Shown one piece after another: positions 55,441 through 64,000 of a stretch of DNA of 64,000 bases. Within the stretch, counting starts at the first letter, position 1. Every line of letters begins with the position of its first letter. The notes below the pieces were generated by a model. It saw nothing but the letters and a program-made list of their open reading frames with translations, was not told the DNA's origin and made no database searches. Position numbers and translations under genes: made by a program. The stretch covers positions 2,790,001-2,854,000 of the forward strand of contig OX328103.1 of the NCBI GenBank assembly GCA_946811185.2. The letters run 5' to 3'. The DNA is from Hippopus hippopus. Its lineage: Eukaryota > Mollusca > Bivalvia > Cardiida > Cardiidae.

Positions 55441-55539
55441 TTAATATTTTATTTGTTGTCTACAAATGCTTTGAATTTGGACCTGTCCAAAATTTTGTGG
55501 TTTGAAAAGAAGTTTAGAAAGATTAAAAACCATACTCAC
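55441..55539 (-). other. Intron 1 beside exon 1 donor: P right arm
   Basis: The P right arm ends ~24 bp from the exon 1 donor, so the transposon fills the start of intron 1. Confidence 0.6.
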
Positions 55540-55826
55540 CTGAGGGCTGATAAGCCGTCCAATGTTTTTAACATGTTGCATGACAAATTAAGTGTCTTCA
55601 GGAACGCCAGTCCATCCAGGCCTTCAATTATCCGTATCTGATTGGCTGATAAATCTAGGTGCTTCAGAAATTTCAAATGCTGCAAACCCTCTATTCTATT
55701 TATATAATTACTGTGAAGATTAACTGATTGTAGCTGATTTCTCAGAGGAACATCAAGTAAACTAGTCACTCCACAATCTATTAAACACAATTCCTTTGCA
55801 TCCAAGTCGATTTGTGAATGATCCAT
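55540..55826 (-). CDS. LRRCC1: LRRCC1 exon 1 (start codon, leucine-rich repeats 1-3)
   Basis: Residues 1-95 plus two bases of codon 96. The first ~30 residues form an N-terminal cap (ELCLIDCGVTSLLDVPL region). Then come 22-residue LRR units starting at L32, L54 and L76 with the pattern LxxLxLxxNxIxxIEGL, typical of SDS22/LRRCC1 repeats (LKHLDLSANQIRIIEGL is one). The donor is CTCAG|GTGAGT at 55540/55539. The start was chosen at ATG 55826, because a TTG nine bases upstream in the same frame is not a credible eukaryotic start. The same frame reads into a stop just past the donor, as expected for an exon border. The alternative is another SDS22-like centrosomal protein, but exon 2 favours LRRCC1. 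Confidence 0.9.
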
Positions 55827-55871
55827 GATGATCAATGAAATCCTTTAAGTGTTTTCCACATATGATTCATC
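55827..55871 (-). promoter_or_regulatory. LRRCC1: LRRCC1 5' leader with a 12-codon upstream ORF
   Basis: A pyrimidine-rich tract followed by CATCCAG (acceptor G at 55872) suggests that a 5' UTR exon begins at 55871. An upstream ATG at 55870 opens 12 codons and stops with TGA at 55834-55832, six bases before the main ATG (55826). A second ATG is in frame within the uORF. The main ATG context is ATCATGG, with A at -3 and G at +4, so it is the stronger start. A 5' untranslated exon further upstream is implied but not located. Confidence 0.5.
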
Positions 55872-56683
55872 CTGGATGAAAAGAAGATTAGTTAATGGGT
55901 TAAAACATAATGATTCTCAAAATTTAGTTCATACAGATGCATATCCGGGTTTAGGTTTAGTGCGGTAACTGGTGTTCTTCAATGCCAGACCCGTTCATTA
56001 GGGTTGATTCCAAACAAATGCGATGGTGATACTTTACTGAAAATAGCACTGACGGTTATTCTATGGGGATTTTTTTCAGAAGGGACCGATAGTAGTGTTG
56101 TCATAAAAGTTCACCTTTGAAACTGGTGTCAACTTTTCAGGTTTGAACTTGCCGGGGAAGTCTCTTTATTTATGTCGTAAAAAGGACTTCGTACAAAATC
56201 TCATAAACTGTCTTTCAGTTAGGCTTTGCTTTTGCAGCAAAACAAAATGCGTTGAAATAAATGAGATAAACATTATTCAGTGATAAGAAAGTAGATAAGT
56301 TTTTTCTAGATTTTACGACAACTGCCGTAAATGACATAAACAATAACGACATGAATCATAAACTAAATTGAATAGGCAAACTAGGAACTAATCAAACTCT
56401 TTCCAGGATCCACACATTAAGGTGAGAAAAATATTAATATTTTAAGGTCTGATCGCTTGAATGTATTCTGGATGATTACATGTTCAATCAAGATTATCTT
56501 TCTTGTTTTGTACTTTGAAAATCGCATCGCTTGTTCAACTAAACCCACAGGCTGATAAGCGCGACTCACTGACCTTTTGCGGGCAGTGAAGATCAAGATC
56601 AGACTGCACAGAATGTGCAGTCTTATCTTTGATGTATAGTGCCCGATAAGGATAAGTTTGAAATTGTATTATTCAGAGTTTTA

Positions 56684-56998
56684 TCAGTTTCATAGAGCTA
56701 CACTGGTATCACAAGAATCAGTTTACGAAGTAGAACATAAAGACTGTACAGGATTAGTTAATTGATTATATCAAGTGTTTAGTTTATGCTATATTTATAG
56801 GTGTGTGTTATTATAAATTTTATACTGTACATACCCACATCAGTGTCATAGAGGGTCTACACTGGTATCACAAGAATCAGCACACAAAATAGAACAAAGA
56901 TTCTGTCTGTACAGGATTAGTTCATTGATTATATCATCAAGTGTCAAATTCATGTTATATTTACATGTGTGTGTTATTATATATACTGTACATGTCCG
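56684..56998. repeat. Tandem duplication, ~155-bp unit
   Basis: Units ~56684-56838 and ~56839-56998 both contain CACTGGTATCACAAGAATCA, TACAGGATTAGTT and GTGTGTGTTATTATA. Confidence 0.85.
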
Positions 56999-57347
56999 AC
57001 AGGCACAGGTTGAAATAGATGAATTACAAGTAAATCAGGGCATCTTTCAATTTATTAAAGTTCTTTTATTACCTAGTTGGAAAGTATTAATACAGGTGAG
57101 GCTACCTCTTGCTTTCTAATCAGTTCACTGCTCTTGCTTTATGGATACACAAACTGTCACAAACATCCTTTGTAACCAGACATCAATTAATTGCCAGATT
57201 TTTTAACATTCCATCAAAAGACAAATCACTAATTTAGCCTTATTTATGTTGTTTTCTGCAAAGACTTATAAATTGAACAAGTCTAAAAATTTTTTGATGA
57301 TAAACCGATGTGTGGATTTAAGACTGAGCTTTCTAATAATAATAGTA

Positions 57348-57651
57348 ATTATACCCCTGCAAAACGAATATTTTTGGGGGTGTACTGGAATCAGCCTGTC
57401 TGTCCGTCTGTGTGTCCATCCGTGTGTCCGTCTTTGTACAAAATACTAGTAATTTTGTGTCGCAAACTCCTCCTACAGTTTTGCTTCTATTGTATTGAAA
57501 GTTTGTTGATACATTGATCGTATACTGAAGTTGTGCAAGATGCAGTTTTCTATCATCTAGTTCATATGATTCAAGGGTAATCTCCCCTTGAACTTAGAAA
57601 TTTTTTTGTTAAATTGCCTGTTTCTGTCAAAGCGCTGGCAGGGGTATTAAG
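57348..57651 (-). repeat. Family I short inverted-end element
   Basis: Ends ATACCCCTGC / GCAGGGGTAT; a TGTCTGTCCGTCTGTGTGTC tract at ~57397-57437, i.e. (GGACGGACA)n near its 3' end when read on the minus strand. Confidence 0.75.
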
Positions 57652-57745
57652 TCACATTCAATGACAGCTCTAGTTACTTCATATTTCAGATTTACTAATA
57701 GGTAGCATCTACAACAAAAGGAACCAGTTCTGAGAGTTTGGCACA

Positions 57746-58360
57746 ATGTGGGACTGGTTGAGGACAAGATGGAGGTCGAGCAGGGCTCGAGCCTCTCAGC
57801 CCGAGACTCTACCATCAGATAACAGTGGAGCAGATAGAATCAGGCTGCAAAGGAGGCCCCTTTTATTTGTTCCAAGGCCAGTGATTACTTGTTTTCCACC
57901 CAAATGTATAGGCAGATATCCTTGTTCTCAAATATTGTATGGAGAAAGGTTGGAAGATTTTTCCTCAGACTGTTGGCTGGAGAATCATCTACATAGATTT
58001 GGCTTACCAGAGTCCAATGAAGCAAACACAGACAGTGTGAATTCACCTTTTGAAGACAGCAGTGATGACAGTGCAACAGGTGTTGATACAATAAGTAGTG
58101 GATACAGTCTAACAACAATTGAAATCCAGAACACTATTAATACTGTACAGTCTGAACATAGACTTAATCTTGAAGGACTGTTTATACCCCTGATATCTGA
58201 AAACCACAGTGAATCCTCTACAGACATTCAGGAGGTGGAATTGCCACCCCCATATAGCCAGTTTGAAGAGCCGCCGCCCACATATGAGGAGGCAGTGGGT
58301 GAACAAGAGAGAAGAAGTGTTGAATCTTTGTCTTCCTCTTCAAGTGCATTTATGTGGTAA
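57746..58360 (+). CDS. Unrecognised 204-residue protein with two PPxY motifs
   Basis: An intact 204-codon frame, richer in G+C than its flanks. The ATG (A at -3) follows an in-frame TGA at 57731, so it is the first possible start unless an intron acceptor lies between. N-terminus: MWDWLRTRWRSSRARAS, Arg/Trp-rich. Residues ~38-75 contain the CFPPKCIGRYPC segment with several Cys. Residues ~90-140 are acidic and Ser/Thr-rich (FEDSSDDSATG). Near the C-terminus come ELPPPYSQFEEPPPTYEEA, two PPxY motifs that in known proteins bind WW domains such as those of NEDD4-type ubiquitin ligases or YAP. It ends in a serine run then AFMW. No signal peptide or membrane segment was seen. I infer a cytosolic WW-domain adaptor or substrate; I do not recognise the family. 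An ATTAAA at 58451-58456 could be the poly(A) signal. It is divergent from LRRCC1. Confidence 0.75.
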   Translation: MWDWLRTRWRSSRARASQPETLPSDNSGADRIRLQRRPLLFVPRPVITCFPPKCIGRYPCSQILYGERLEDFSSDCWLENHLHRFGLPESNEANTDSVNSPFEDSSDDSATGVDTISSGYSLTTIEIQNTINTVQSEHRLNLEGLFIPLISENHSESSTDIQEVELPPPYSQFEEPPPTYEEAVGEQERRSVESLSSSSSAFMW

Positions 58361-58805
58361 TCATGTGATTATCATGTGGTTATAATGTGGTAATCATGTG
58401 GCAGTTGTGTGGTAATTAAGTGATAGTTGACATTGTTTTACCATGTTATCATTAAATTCTCCCATTTGTCTACTATTTCCAGTGCACTCATGTGGAAATA
58501 ATATAGCAGTTGTGTGGTAATTATGTGATAGTTGACATTGTTTTACTGTATTATCATCTAATTCTCTGATTTGTCTTCTTCAGCTGTATTTAGTGCATTC
58601 ATGTGGTAATCATGTGATGATTGTGGTTATAATATGGTAATTATGTGATAGTTGACATTGTTTTATTCTTCTATCATCTAATTCCTCCATTTGTTCTCTT
58701 CAGTTGTATTTGGTGCATTTGTGTGGTAATTATGTGAAAAATTATCTAATAATTATCTGATGATTAACATTGTTTTGCTGTATTATCATCTATTTTTCCA
58801 GGAAG
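58325..58805 (+). repeat. Degenerate tandem repeat, ~4 units of ~105-135 bp
   Basis: Units begin near 58325, 58461, 58567 and 58686. Each carries TTTGTCT...TCAGTGCATT, TCATGTGGTAAT, GTGATAGTTGACATTGTTTT and TATCATCTAATTC. The first unit overlaps the last ~12 codons and the stop of the PPxY gene. A weaker copy of the unit lies at ~60190-60275. Confidence 0.8.
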
Positions 58806-58823
58806 GGATAATTGAATTAATAT

Positions 58824-59471
58824 TAACCCTTTACCAGATGATAAAATTTTAGACAAATGTCAAAATTAAGAGCATTTGATGAAGACATACTAAATGTGGC
58901 TTAAACTGTTACCACGCAATCCAGAGTTTTAACAGTCTTGAGAAAGAAAGTGCTTGAAAACATTGTGAGAAAAGTAGAAAATACTGGTAACAGCATTTTC
59001 TCCTTTTCCCACAATGTTTTCTACCATATCAAAGACAAATTCCATCATTTGAGCCACATTTGAATTGTCGTCTGCAAATGCTTTCATTTTGTCAATTGGT
59101 AAAGAGTAATAATTATAATGAAATATGTCTTGAGTAGCATAGAAATATGATGGGGAAAAAGAGAAAATGCTGGAATCCAACATTTAATTTTTTTTCCTTT
59201 TCTAACCATATTGTCAATGGGATTGTTTGGTAAAGAGTGAAGTTAACTCTTTACCAAACGACAAAATCGTAGACTGGTCCAAATTGAAAGCATTTGCAGA
59301 CGACAAAATAAATGTAACTCAGAAATTGAAACGAGACTTTAGAAGAGTTGAAAACATTGTGGGAAAAGGAGAAAATGCTGGTTACCAGCATTTTCTCCTT
59401 TTCCCACAATGTTTTCAGAAGGCTTCTTCCTCTGGGTCGTAAAAACCAGGGATTGTTTGGTAAAGGGTTAA
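58824..59471. mobile_element. Chain of family P copies
   Basis: 58824-58907 (-, right arm only), 58907-59109 (+), ~59115-59240 (-, partial) and 59242-59471 (-, complete, TTAA both ends). Confidence 0.85.
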
Positions 59472-59608
59472 TACTGCCATATTTAATTTTATGTCATACA
59501 TAGAGACTTCTGGCATAACATATAAAATACTTGTACATAGTAGCAAACACTATACCATTTGAGCTGTCACAACTTACATGACACCACATGTAGATGTTGT
59601 TTGGTAAT

Positions 59609-60173
59609 TTAACCCTTTACCACACAGAGCCAACTTTTAATGACTCTGAGGTAGACTGACTGAATGAATGATTGATTGTATGGTGTTTAATGCCGTTTTC
59701 AACATTTCAGTTATATCGGGTCGGCCAGTGCACTTATCCATGCTTTCCTGCAGTTTCTTTTACCAGTTCTCCTCACAATATTCTTTCCAAGCCACTGGCT
59801 GCTTTCCCACATAACCATTGTTGAAACAATGATCAGGGGTGAGAAAGGCATGAATCCTATCGCAATGACTTTCATCAGTCCTCAGAAAGAAATTAGCCAA
59901 GCAGGGGATCAAACCAGTGACCTCCTATTGTTGAGTCCTGTATGCTTCTGACTGTGCTACAGGGGCTCGGCACCCTGAGGTAGAGGGCATTTGAAAACAT
60001 GGTAGGAAAAGGAGAAAGTGCTGGTAAGCAGCATTTTCTCCATTTCCCACAATGTTTTCTACCCTATTACAGACAAATTGCATCATTTGTGCCCCATTTA
60101 AATTGGTGTCTGCAAATGCTTTCAATTTGAACAAGTCTACATTTTTGTAATGACTCGTGTAGTAAAGGGTTAA
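59609..60173 (+). mobile_element. Family P MITE split by SINE B
   Basis: TTAA 59609-59612 and 60170-60173; the left arm is interrupted at CTGAGGTAGA. Confidence 0.9.
59656..59974 (-). mobile_element. SINE family B with 10-bp target duplication
   Basis: Flanked by CTGAGGTAGA (59646-59655 and 59975-59984). Sense head GAGCCCCTGTAGCACAGTCA; (CAAT)-type tail. Confidence 0.9.
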
Positions 60174-60351
60174 TATGACCAACCAGAAAAATGTTCATGA
60201 TTATGATTAGTTTATGTGTTATAATTATCATGAGTTGATCGTCAACAGTGTTTTACTGTATTGTCAATTGTCATAGAACTTTTTTGTAAAACAGAGAACC
60301 AGTGGAGTGCAAAGGCTACCAGTCCAGTGTATGGGAGAATCATTGTAAAGC

Positions 60352-61270
60352 TTGACTCCTTACCACACAATCCTGACTTTTAACGACCCTGAGAAAGAAG
60401 CCTTTTGAAAACATTATGGGATAAGGACAAAATGCTGGTAACCAGCATTTTCTCCTTTTCCCACAGTGTTTTCTACCCTTTCCAAAACAAAATTCAATTT
60501 TTCAGTCACTTTCATTTTGTCGTCTGCTAATGCTTTCAGTTTGGACTAGTCTAAAACTTTGTTGTGTGGTAAAGAGTTAACTCCTTACCAAAACATCAAG
60601 AATGTAGACGTGCTGAAATTGGACAGAATTGGAGAAATAGAGTTTGTTTCATCAGCTTGTGGTTAATATGGGGAAATATTTGCCAAAAAAGGGAAAGGTA
60701 TGCGAAAATAACGAGTGCCGTAAGGCACGAGTTATTTTCGCGGACCTTTCCCTTTTGAGGCAAATATTTCCCCATATTAACCACAAGCTGATAAAATAAA
60801 TTATATATTATATTTCCTCTGATTATTTTGTCAACGAATGCCACTTTTAAAACTTAAAAACTTAAAAAACTTAAAAAAGTAGTTCCAGATTTTTAGCAGG
60901 AGGAAAATATTCACTGTGACGGGGAAATAATTCCCCCCAGCTTAAATTAAGACATTTCTTTACCCATAACATTTCTAAAAATAGACACATGAAATATAAT
61001 ATAACAATTTAAATTTGGCTTCTGTGATGGATTTTTTGCTCGATAGGGTAGAAAGCATTGAGGAAAAAAGGTTGCCAGCAAATTGAACAGGTTTGCAGAA
61101 AACAATTTAAATACTGCTCCAATGATGGAATTTTTGTTTGATAGGGAAGAAAATGTTGTGGAAAAAAAGAAGAAAATGCTGGTTACCAGCATTTTCTCCT
61201 TTTCCCACAATGTTTTCAAAAAGCTTCTGTCTTATGGTTGTTAAAACCTGGGATTGTGTGGTAAAGGGTC
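60352..61270. mobile_element. Family P pair sharing TTAA, second split by foldback L
   Basis: 60352-60580 (+); from TTAA 60577-60580 a minus copy runs to ~60630, is interrupted by 60631-61003, and continues with two further P pieces to 61270. Confidence 0.8.
60631..61003 (-). mobile_element. 373-bp foldback element L, copy 2
   Basis: Inverted with respect to copy 1 at 26906-27278 and of equal length; both copies lie inside P MITEs. Confidence 0.85.
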
Positions 61271-61586
61271 AATTTCTAAAATATTTAATCCTGTATATTA
61301 AAGGGGGCTATTATGGTTTTTGTTATCAAATGTATTTTATTGTCACTGAATTTAGCAAAGGAATGGATGGCAAACTATCAACAAATAAGAAAAAGCAATC
61401 CGGGGGAGGGGGGGTGTATTTTTTTAATGAGATACATAGCCTCTTAATGGTTTTTTGGATTTCGGCTAGAATTTCGCAAAGGACTGTGGGAATCACATGA
61501 TCTAGAATACATGTTGATTATGTAAGATAGTATTCGAACCAAAGCGTTGAGTCATATTTGGTGTCAATAAAAAAGGGAAAACAACT
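61271..61586. other. Nothing recognised
   Basis: Unique-looking; short G-run (GGGGGAGGGGGGG) at ~61403. Confidence 0.4.
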
Positions 61587-61815
61587 AACCCCCCTTTACC
61601 AAACAATCCCTGGTTTTCACGACTCTGTGAAAGAAGCCTTTTGACAACATTGTGGGAAAAGGAGAAAATGCTGGTAACCAGCATTTTCTCCTTTTCCCAC
61701 AATGTTCTCTACCCTTCCCAAAACAAAATTCAATTTTTGAGTCACTTTAATTTTGTCGTCTGCTAATGCTTTCAATTTGGAACAGTCTAAAATTTTGTCG
61801 CCTGGTAAAGAATTA
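61587..61815 (+). mobile_element. Family P MITE
   Basis: Palindrome near perfect; right TTAA 61812-61815. Confidence 0.88.
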
Positions 61816-61984
61816 AAACGCCAAAATTGCCTTTTCACTGAATGTAACGGTCAAGTTTCCTTATGCTTGCAAAAATATATTTTGTAATATTTGTCAGTTA
61901 TACCGGAAAATTTGATTCATGTCCAAAAAGTCTGAATAGGCTCGAAAATATCCTTGTAAAATACACGTACTCACACATGACGTT

Positions 61985-62222
61985 AGCTGTGTTCTAGGAA
62001 AAGGGGTTCAATGATTAATGCATGATAGCAAATCATCAGATAATTATGGATCCATAAAATCCATTTTGTCTAACAATGAACTGAATAATGGAGTAGACTG
62101 GTCCTTTGACATGCAGAAAGTTTACAATTTAGCAAAAAGTTTCAGCCCATGTCAGCCTGCACAGACTATGCAGGCCGATGAGGGTTGATACTTTTTGCCC
62201 CTATTCATAGAGCAAGGCTCAT
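61985..62222. mobile_element. Family D element
   Basis: Palindrome CCATGTCAGCCTGCACAGAC / GTGCAGGCCGATGAGGG region and worn ends. A further fragment lies at ~62520-62610. Confidence 0.75.
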
Positions 62223-63494
62223 ATATATCCCTAAGGGGATTGCAGCACGAATGAAAATAAAAAAAAGATGTCTGCAGCCAGTAACTGATGCATGTGCAAA
62301 TGAAATCTGATGCAAAGGGGAAAAAATTGCTGCCGATTCCAAATACTGTATGGCATGATAAGGTAACAGCCATGGGGACTACTTTCAGTTTGTTCTCTGA
62401 TTTTGATTGGTCAAAATTTTACATAGAAAATATTTATTTGCCATTCATGAAAAAAGGTTTTCATCTTCCAAACAGTTACGAGTATTTGGCTTTAATTAAA
62501 TTAACCTGTCGTCAGGCAAAAAGGGACCATCTGGGAACTGCGACAAGTGTCGACCCTGGTCAGACTGCAATATTTTCTGTATGAAAAGTGGTCATTCTAC
62601 CTTACTATACAATCATTTTTTAACTATCAGCTTAAATTGACCTGCACTATCTTTGATCTGTTTTCATCTAATTGATGTATGAAATTCCCAGATTGTCCCT
62701 TTTCGCATGACAGTTCACAATATTTTCTTACCATTTGGTAACATATTTGTAAAAATCTATTAGTATATAATTAGAGGAATATTATGCTTTATAAAATAGG
62801 CCTACCAATATATGATTTGACTAATATACCAGCATTAACTAACACATGTGTACAAGAAACCAGAATAGTTATGTTTTCTATATCACACATGTAGTCTGTG
62901 TAGATTTTCTGTATCATTTACTCTGTGTAGAAAATTGTTGTGTTCACAGGCTTCTTTCTTTACGTATTCAGGTTCGGCTTTTTATGTCATATCCAGAAAT
63001 TGTGTGTCTCTTCGATTTTGTTATGTATTTTGCAGTTATAAAGTGAATGTATATTATTAAAGGAACATTACAAGTGTGCATCTCTGTGTGGTCTGATCAG
63101 GTCTTGTTGCTAGCGTAAAGAGGTCCGTATCAAACTTGACCTTCATTCTCATCCAATAGACTACACACCTCATTACACACGCAATTCAACCTGATCCAAA
63201 TGATTGGACCACTCAGAAATGTAGACTGGTGTAATGTTCTCCTTGTAGTATTTTTACTGGGGCTCGTATTTGATTCTCCCTGTGTCATTCCACTTGACCG
63301 TCGGTCTTGTGACATATGAAATTTTCCCATGCTGCTCAAATATAGTCCCCAGAAAATATACTACAACATAAAATTGTGTATATATATGATGACATAAATT
63401 TATTATTTGTTAGCCTGGGTGCCAGTTTGATCATTTATTCCTTCTTTATATTCTGACTTTTTTTTTTGTGTGTGAAAAATAATAAGAACACATA
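62223..63494. other. No gene or repeat recognised
   Basis: A 98-codon plus frame at 62288-62584 ends inside a D fragment, and a 69-codon minus frame occurs at 63130-63339. Neither shows a known domain or splice sites I would trust. Confidence 0.45.
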
Positions 63495-63725
63495 AGATTA
63501 TCTCTTTACCACATAACAAAAAATGTAGACTTGTCTGAATTGAAAGCATTTTTGATGACAATTTAAATGTGGCTAAAATTATAGAATTTGTCTTTGATAG
63601 GGCAAGAAATATTGTGGGGAAAGGAGAAAATACTGGTTACCAGAATTTTCCTTTTCTCACAATGTTTTCAAAAGGCCTCTTCCTCAGGGTTGTTAAAACT
63701 TTGGATTAGGTGGTAAAGGGTTTTA
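63495..63725 (-). mobile_element. Family P MITE
   Basis: Minus; palindrome mutated on one side (ACCAGAATTTTCC). Confidence 0.8.
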
Positions 63726-63914
63726 TAGAATATAGCTGAATATTTAATTCTGTGCTTTGGTAAAGAATTAATGTGTTATAAATGAGATTTGTTGAAGCCA
63801 AAACCAATTGTTGTGATTTTCATTTTGTACATGTATTTGATAATGCTCATCATATTAGATTATACAGCTTACTTTATATAATAAAGAATGTTATCTCTTT
63901 AGTTGTATGTATTA

Positions 63915-64000
63915 ATCATTTACCAACTAATCCTGTGTCTAATGAACCCTGATTAAAATGGCTTTTGAAAACATTGTGGGAAAGGTAGAAAATGCTGATT
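63915..64000 (+). mobile_element. Family P MITE running off the right edge
   Basis: Left arm and first palindrome half only; another right-end fragment at ~63755-63771. Confidence 0.75.

Larger units (their letters stand above)
52690..55516 (+). mobile_element. Family P MITE split by a 2.56-kb nested insertion
   Basis: Left arm and palindrome 52750-52883, right arm 55441-55516 (TTTGTTGTCTACAAATGCTT). A second P left end sits at 52690-52745. Confidence 0.8.
1..55871 (-). other. LRRCC1: LRRCC1 gene span (5' part, runs off left edge)
   Basis: Eight minus-strand exons with consensus GT donors and AG acceptors join in phase (2,1,1,0,0,0,1,2) to give 382 codons. The product begins with SDS22-type leucine-rich repeats and continues into low-complexity and coiled-coil-like sequence. 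The vertebrate family protein is about 1,030 residues, so roughly 60% (the long coiled coil) should lie beyond the left edge. Family role (known, not seen here): a centriole/basal-body protein linked to ciliary function and related to algal VFL1. Intron sizes read from the borders: ~3.6, 1.7, 1.5, 1.1, 1.1, 1.2 and 36.7 kb. I recognised no further exon inside intron 7 or in 1-7700, but short exons could be missed by eye. Confidence 0.85.
55872..57745. other. Divergent intergenic region, likely promoters
   Basis: 55.90-56.55 kb shows no repeat family and is the best candidate for the LRRCC1 promoter and 5' exon. 56555-56650 is a family E hairpin, 56684-56998 a tandem duplication, 57180-57305 a degraded P right arm and 57348-57651 a family I element ending ~95 bp before the PPxY start codon. 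Confidence 0.55.

Noticed and set aside
57308..57517. Cys/Val/Pro-rich frame upstream of the PPxY gene as a 5' exon
   Set aside because: It is the (TGTCCGTC)n tract of a family I element; no donor in frame.
59227..59442. Many 60-100-codon frames reading ...VENIVGKGENAGYQHFLLFPQCF... on both strands
   Set aside because: They are translations of the P MITE hairpin and arms; the same peptide recurs because the element does. No start context, no unique sequence, no sign of selection on protein.
62288..62584. 98-codon plus frame
   Set aside because: Ends inside a D fragment, no recognised domain, no convincing splice sites; kept only as an unannotated stretch.

Overview
The window is eukaryotic and non-coding over most of its length. 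I read it as genomic DNA of a bivalve mollusc. The evidence is intron-split exons with GT..AG borders, several tRNA-headed SINE families, and hairpin-rich MITEs of the kind reported from clam and mussel genomes. The species is not determinable from the sequence; the bivalve call is inference from the repeat types.

Two protein-coding genes are supported. (1) On the minus strand, eight phase-compatible exons (55826 down to 7701) encode the first ~382 residues of an orthologue of LRRCC1, the leucine-rich-repeat and coiled-coil centrosomal/centriolar protein. The 3' half of the gene lies beyond the left edge. Intron 7 (about 7828-44570, 36.7 kb) holds most of the window's repeats. (2) On the plus strand, divergently placed, 57746-58360 encodes an unrecognised 204-residue protein with two C-terminal PPxY motifs. 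Its last codons and stop lie in the first unit of a ~105-135 bp tandem repeat. The ~1.9 kb between the two start codons should contain both promoters.

The rest is transposon sediment. The dominant family, called 'family P' here, is a ~225-230 bp MITE. It has ends TTAACYCTTTACCAMACRA, a central ~65 bp palindrome (AAATGCTGGTAACCAGCATT at the centre) and two unlike arms. I count roughly 75-85 whole or partial copies, in both orientations, about a quarter of the window. TTAA duplications seen in nested insertions, together with the CCCTTT ends, point to a piggyBac-type mobiliser. Copies are often chained end to end, sharing one TTAA. Both ends of family P appear to have seeded minisatellites (29-bp units at 42.1-43.4 kb, ~30-bp units at 9.2 kb).

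Other elements: SINE families A, B and C; a full-length but decayed mariner (22682-24007); a Tc1 remnant (42192-42758); a pogo-like element (37181-38291); three CAGKG-ended, hAT-like non-autonomous elements (28013-29109, 53162-54309, and an outer one 52884-55440); a second TTAA element (34580-35222); a 373-bp foldback present as two inverted ~97% copies; and hairpin families D and E. A set of unclassified elements (families F, G, H, I, J) share short inverted ends, a GACGGACG-type tract and a common internal module.

Region by region: 1-7.7 kb is LRRCC1 intron 8 with P chains; 7.7-7.83 kb is exon 8; 7.83-44.57 kb is intron 7, entirely repeats and relics; 44.57-55.83 kb holds exons 7 to 1 packed among family D elements and one three-level nested insertion; 55.9-57.7 kb is intergenic; 57.7-58.8 kb is the PPxY gene and its tandem repeat; 58.8-64 kb is further P chains with no recognised gene.
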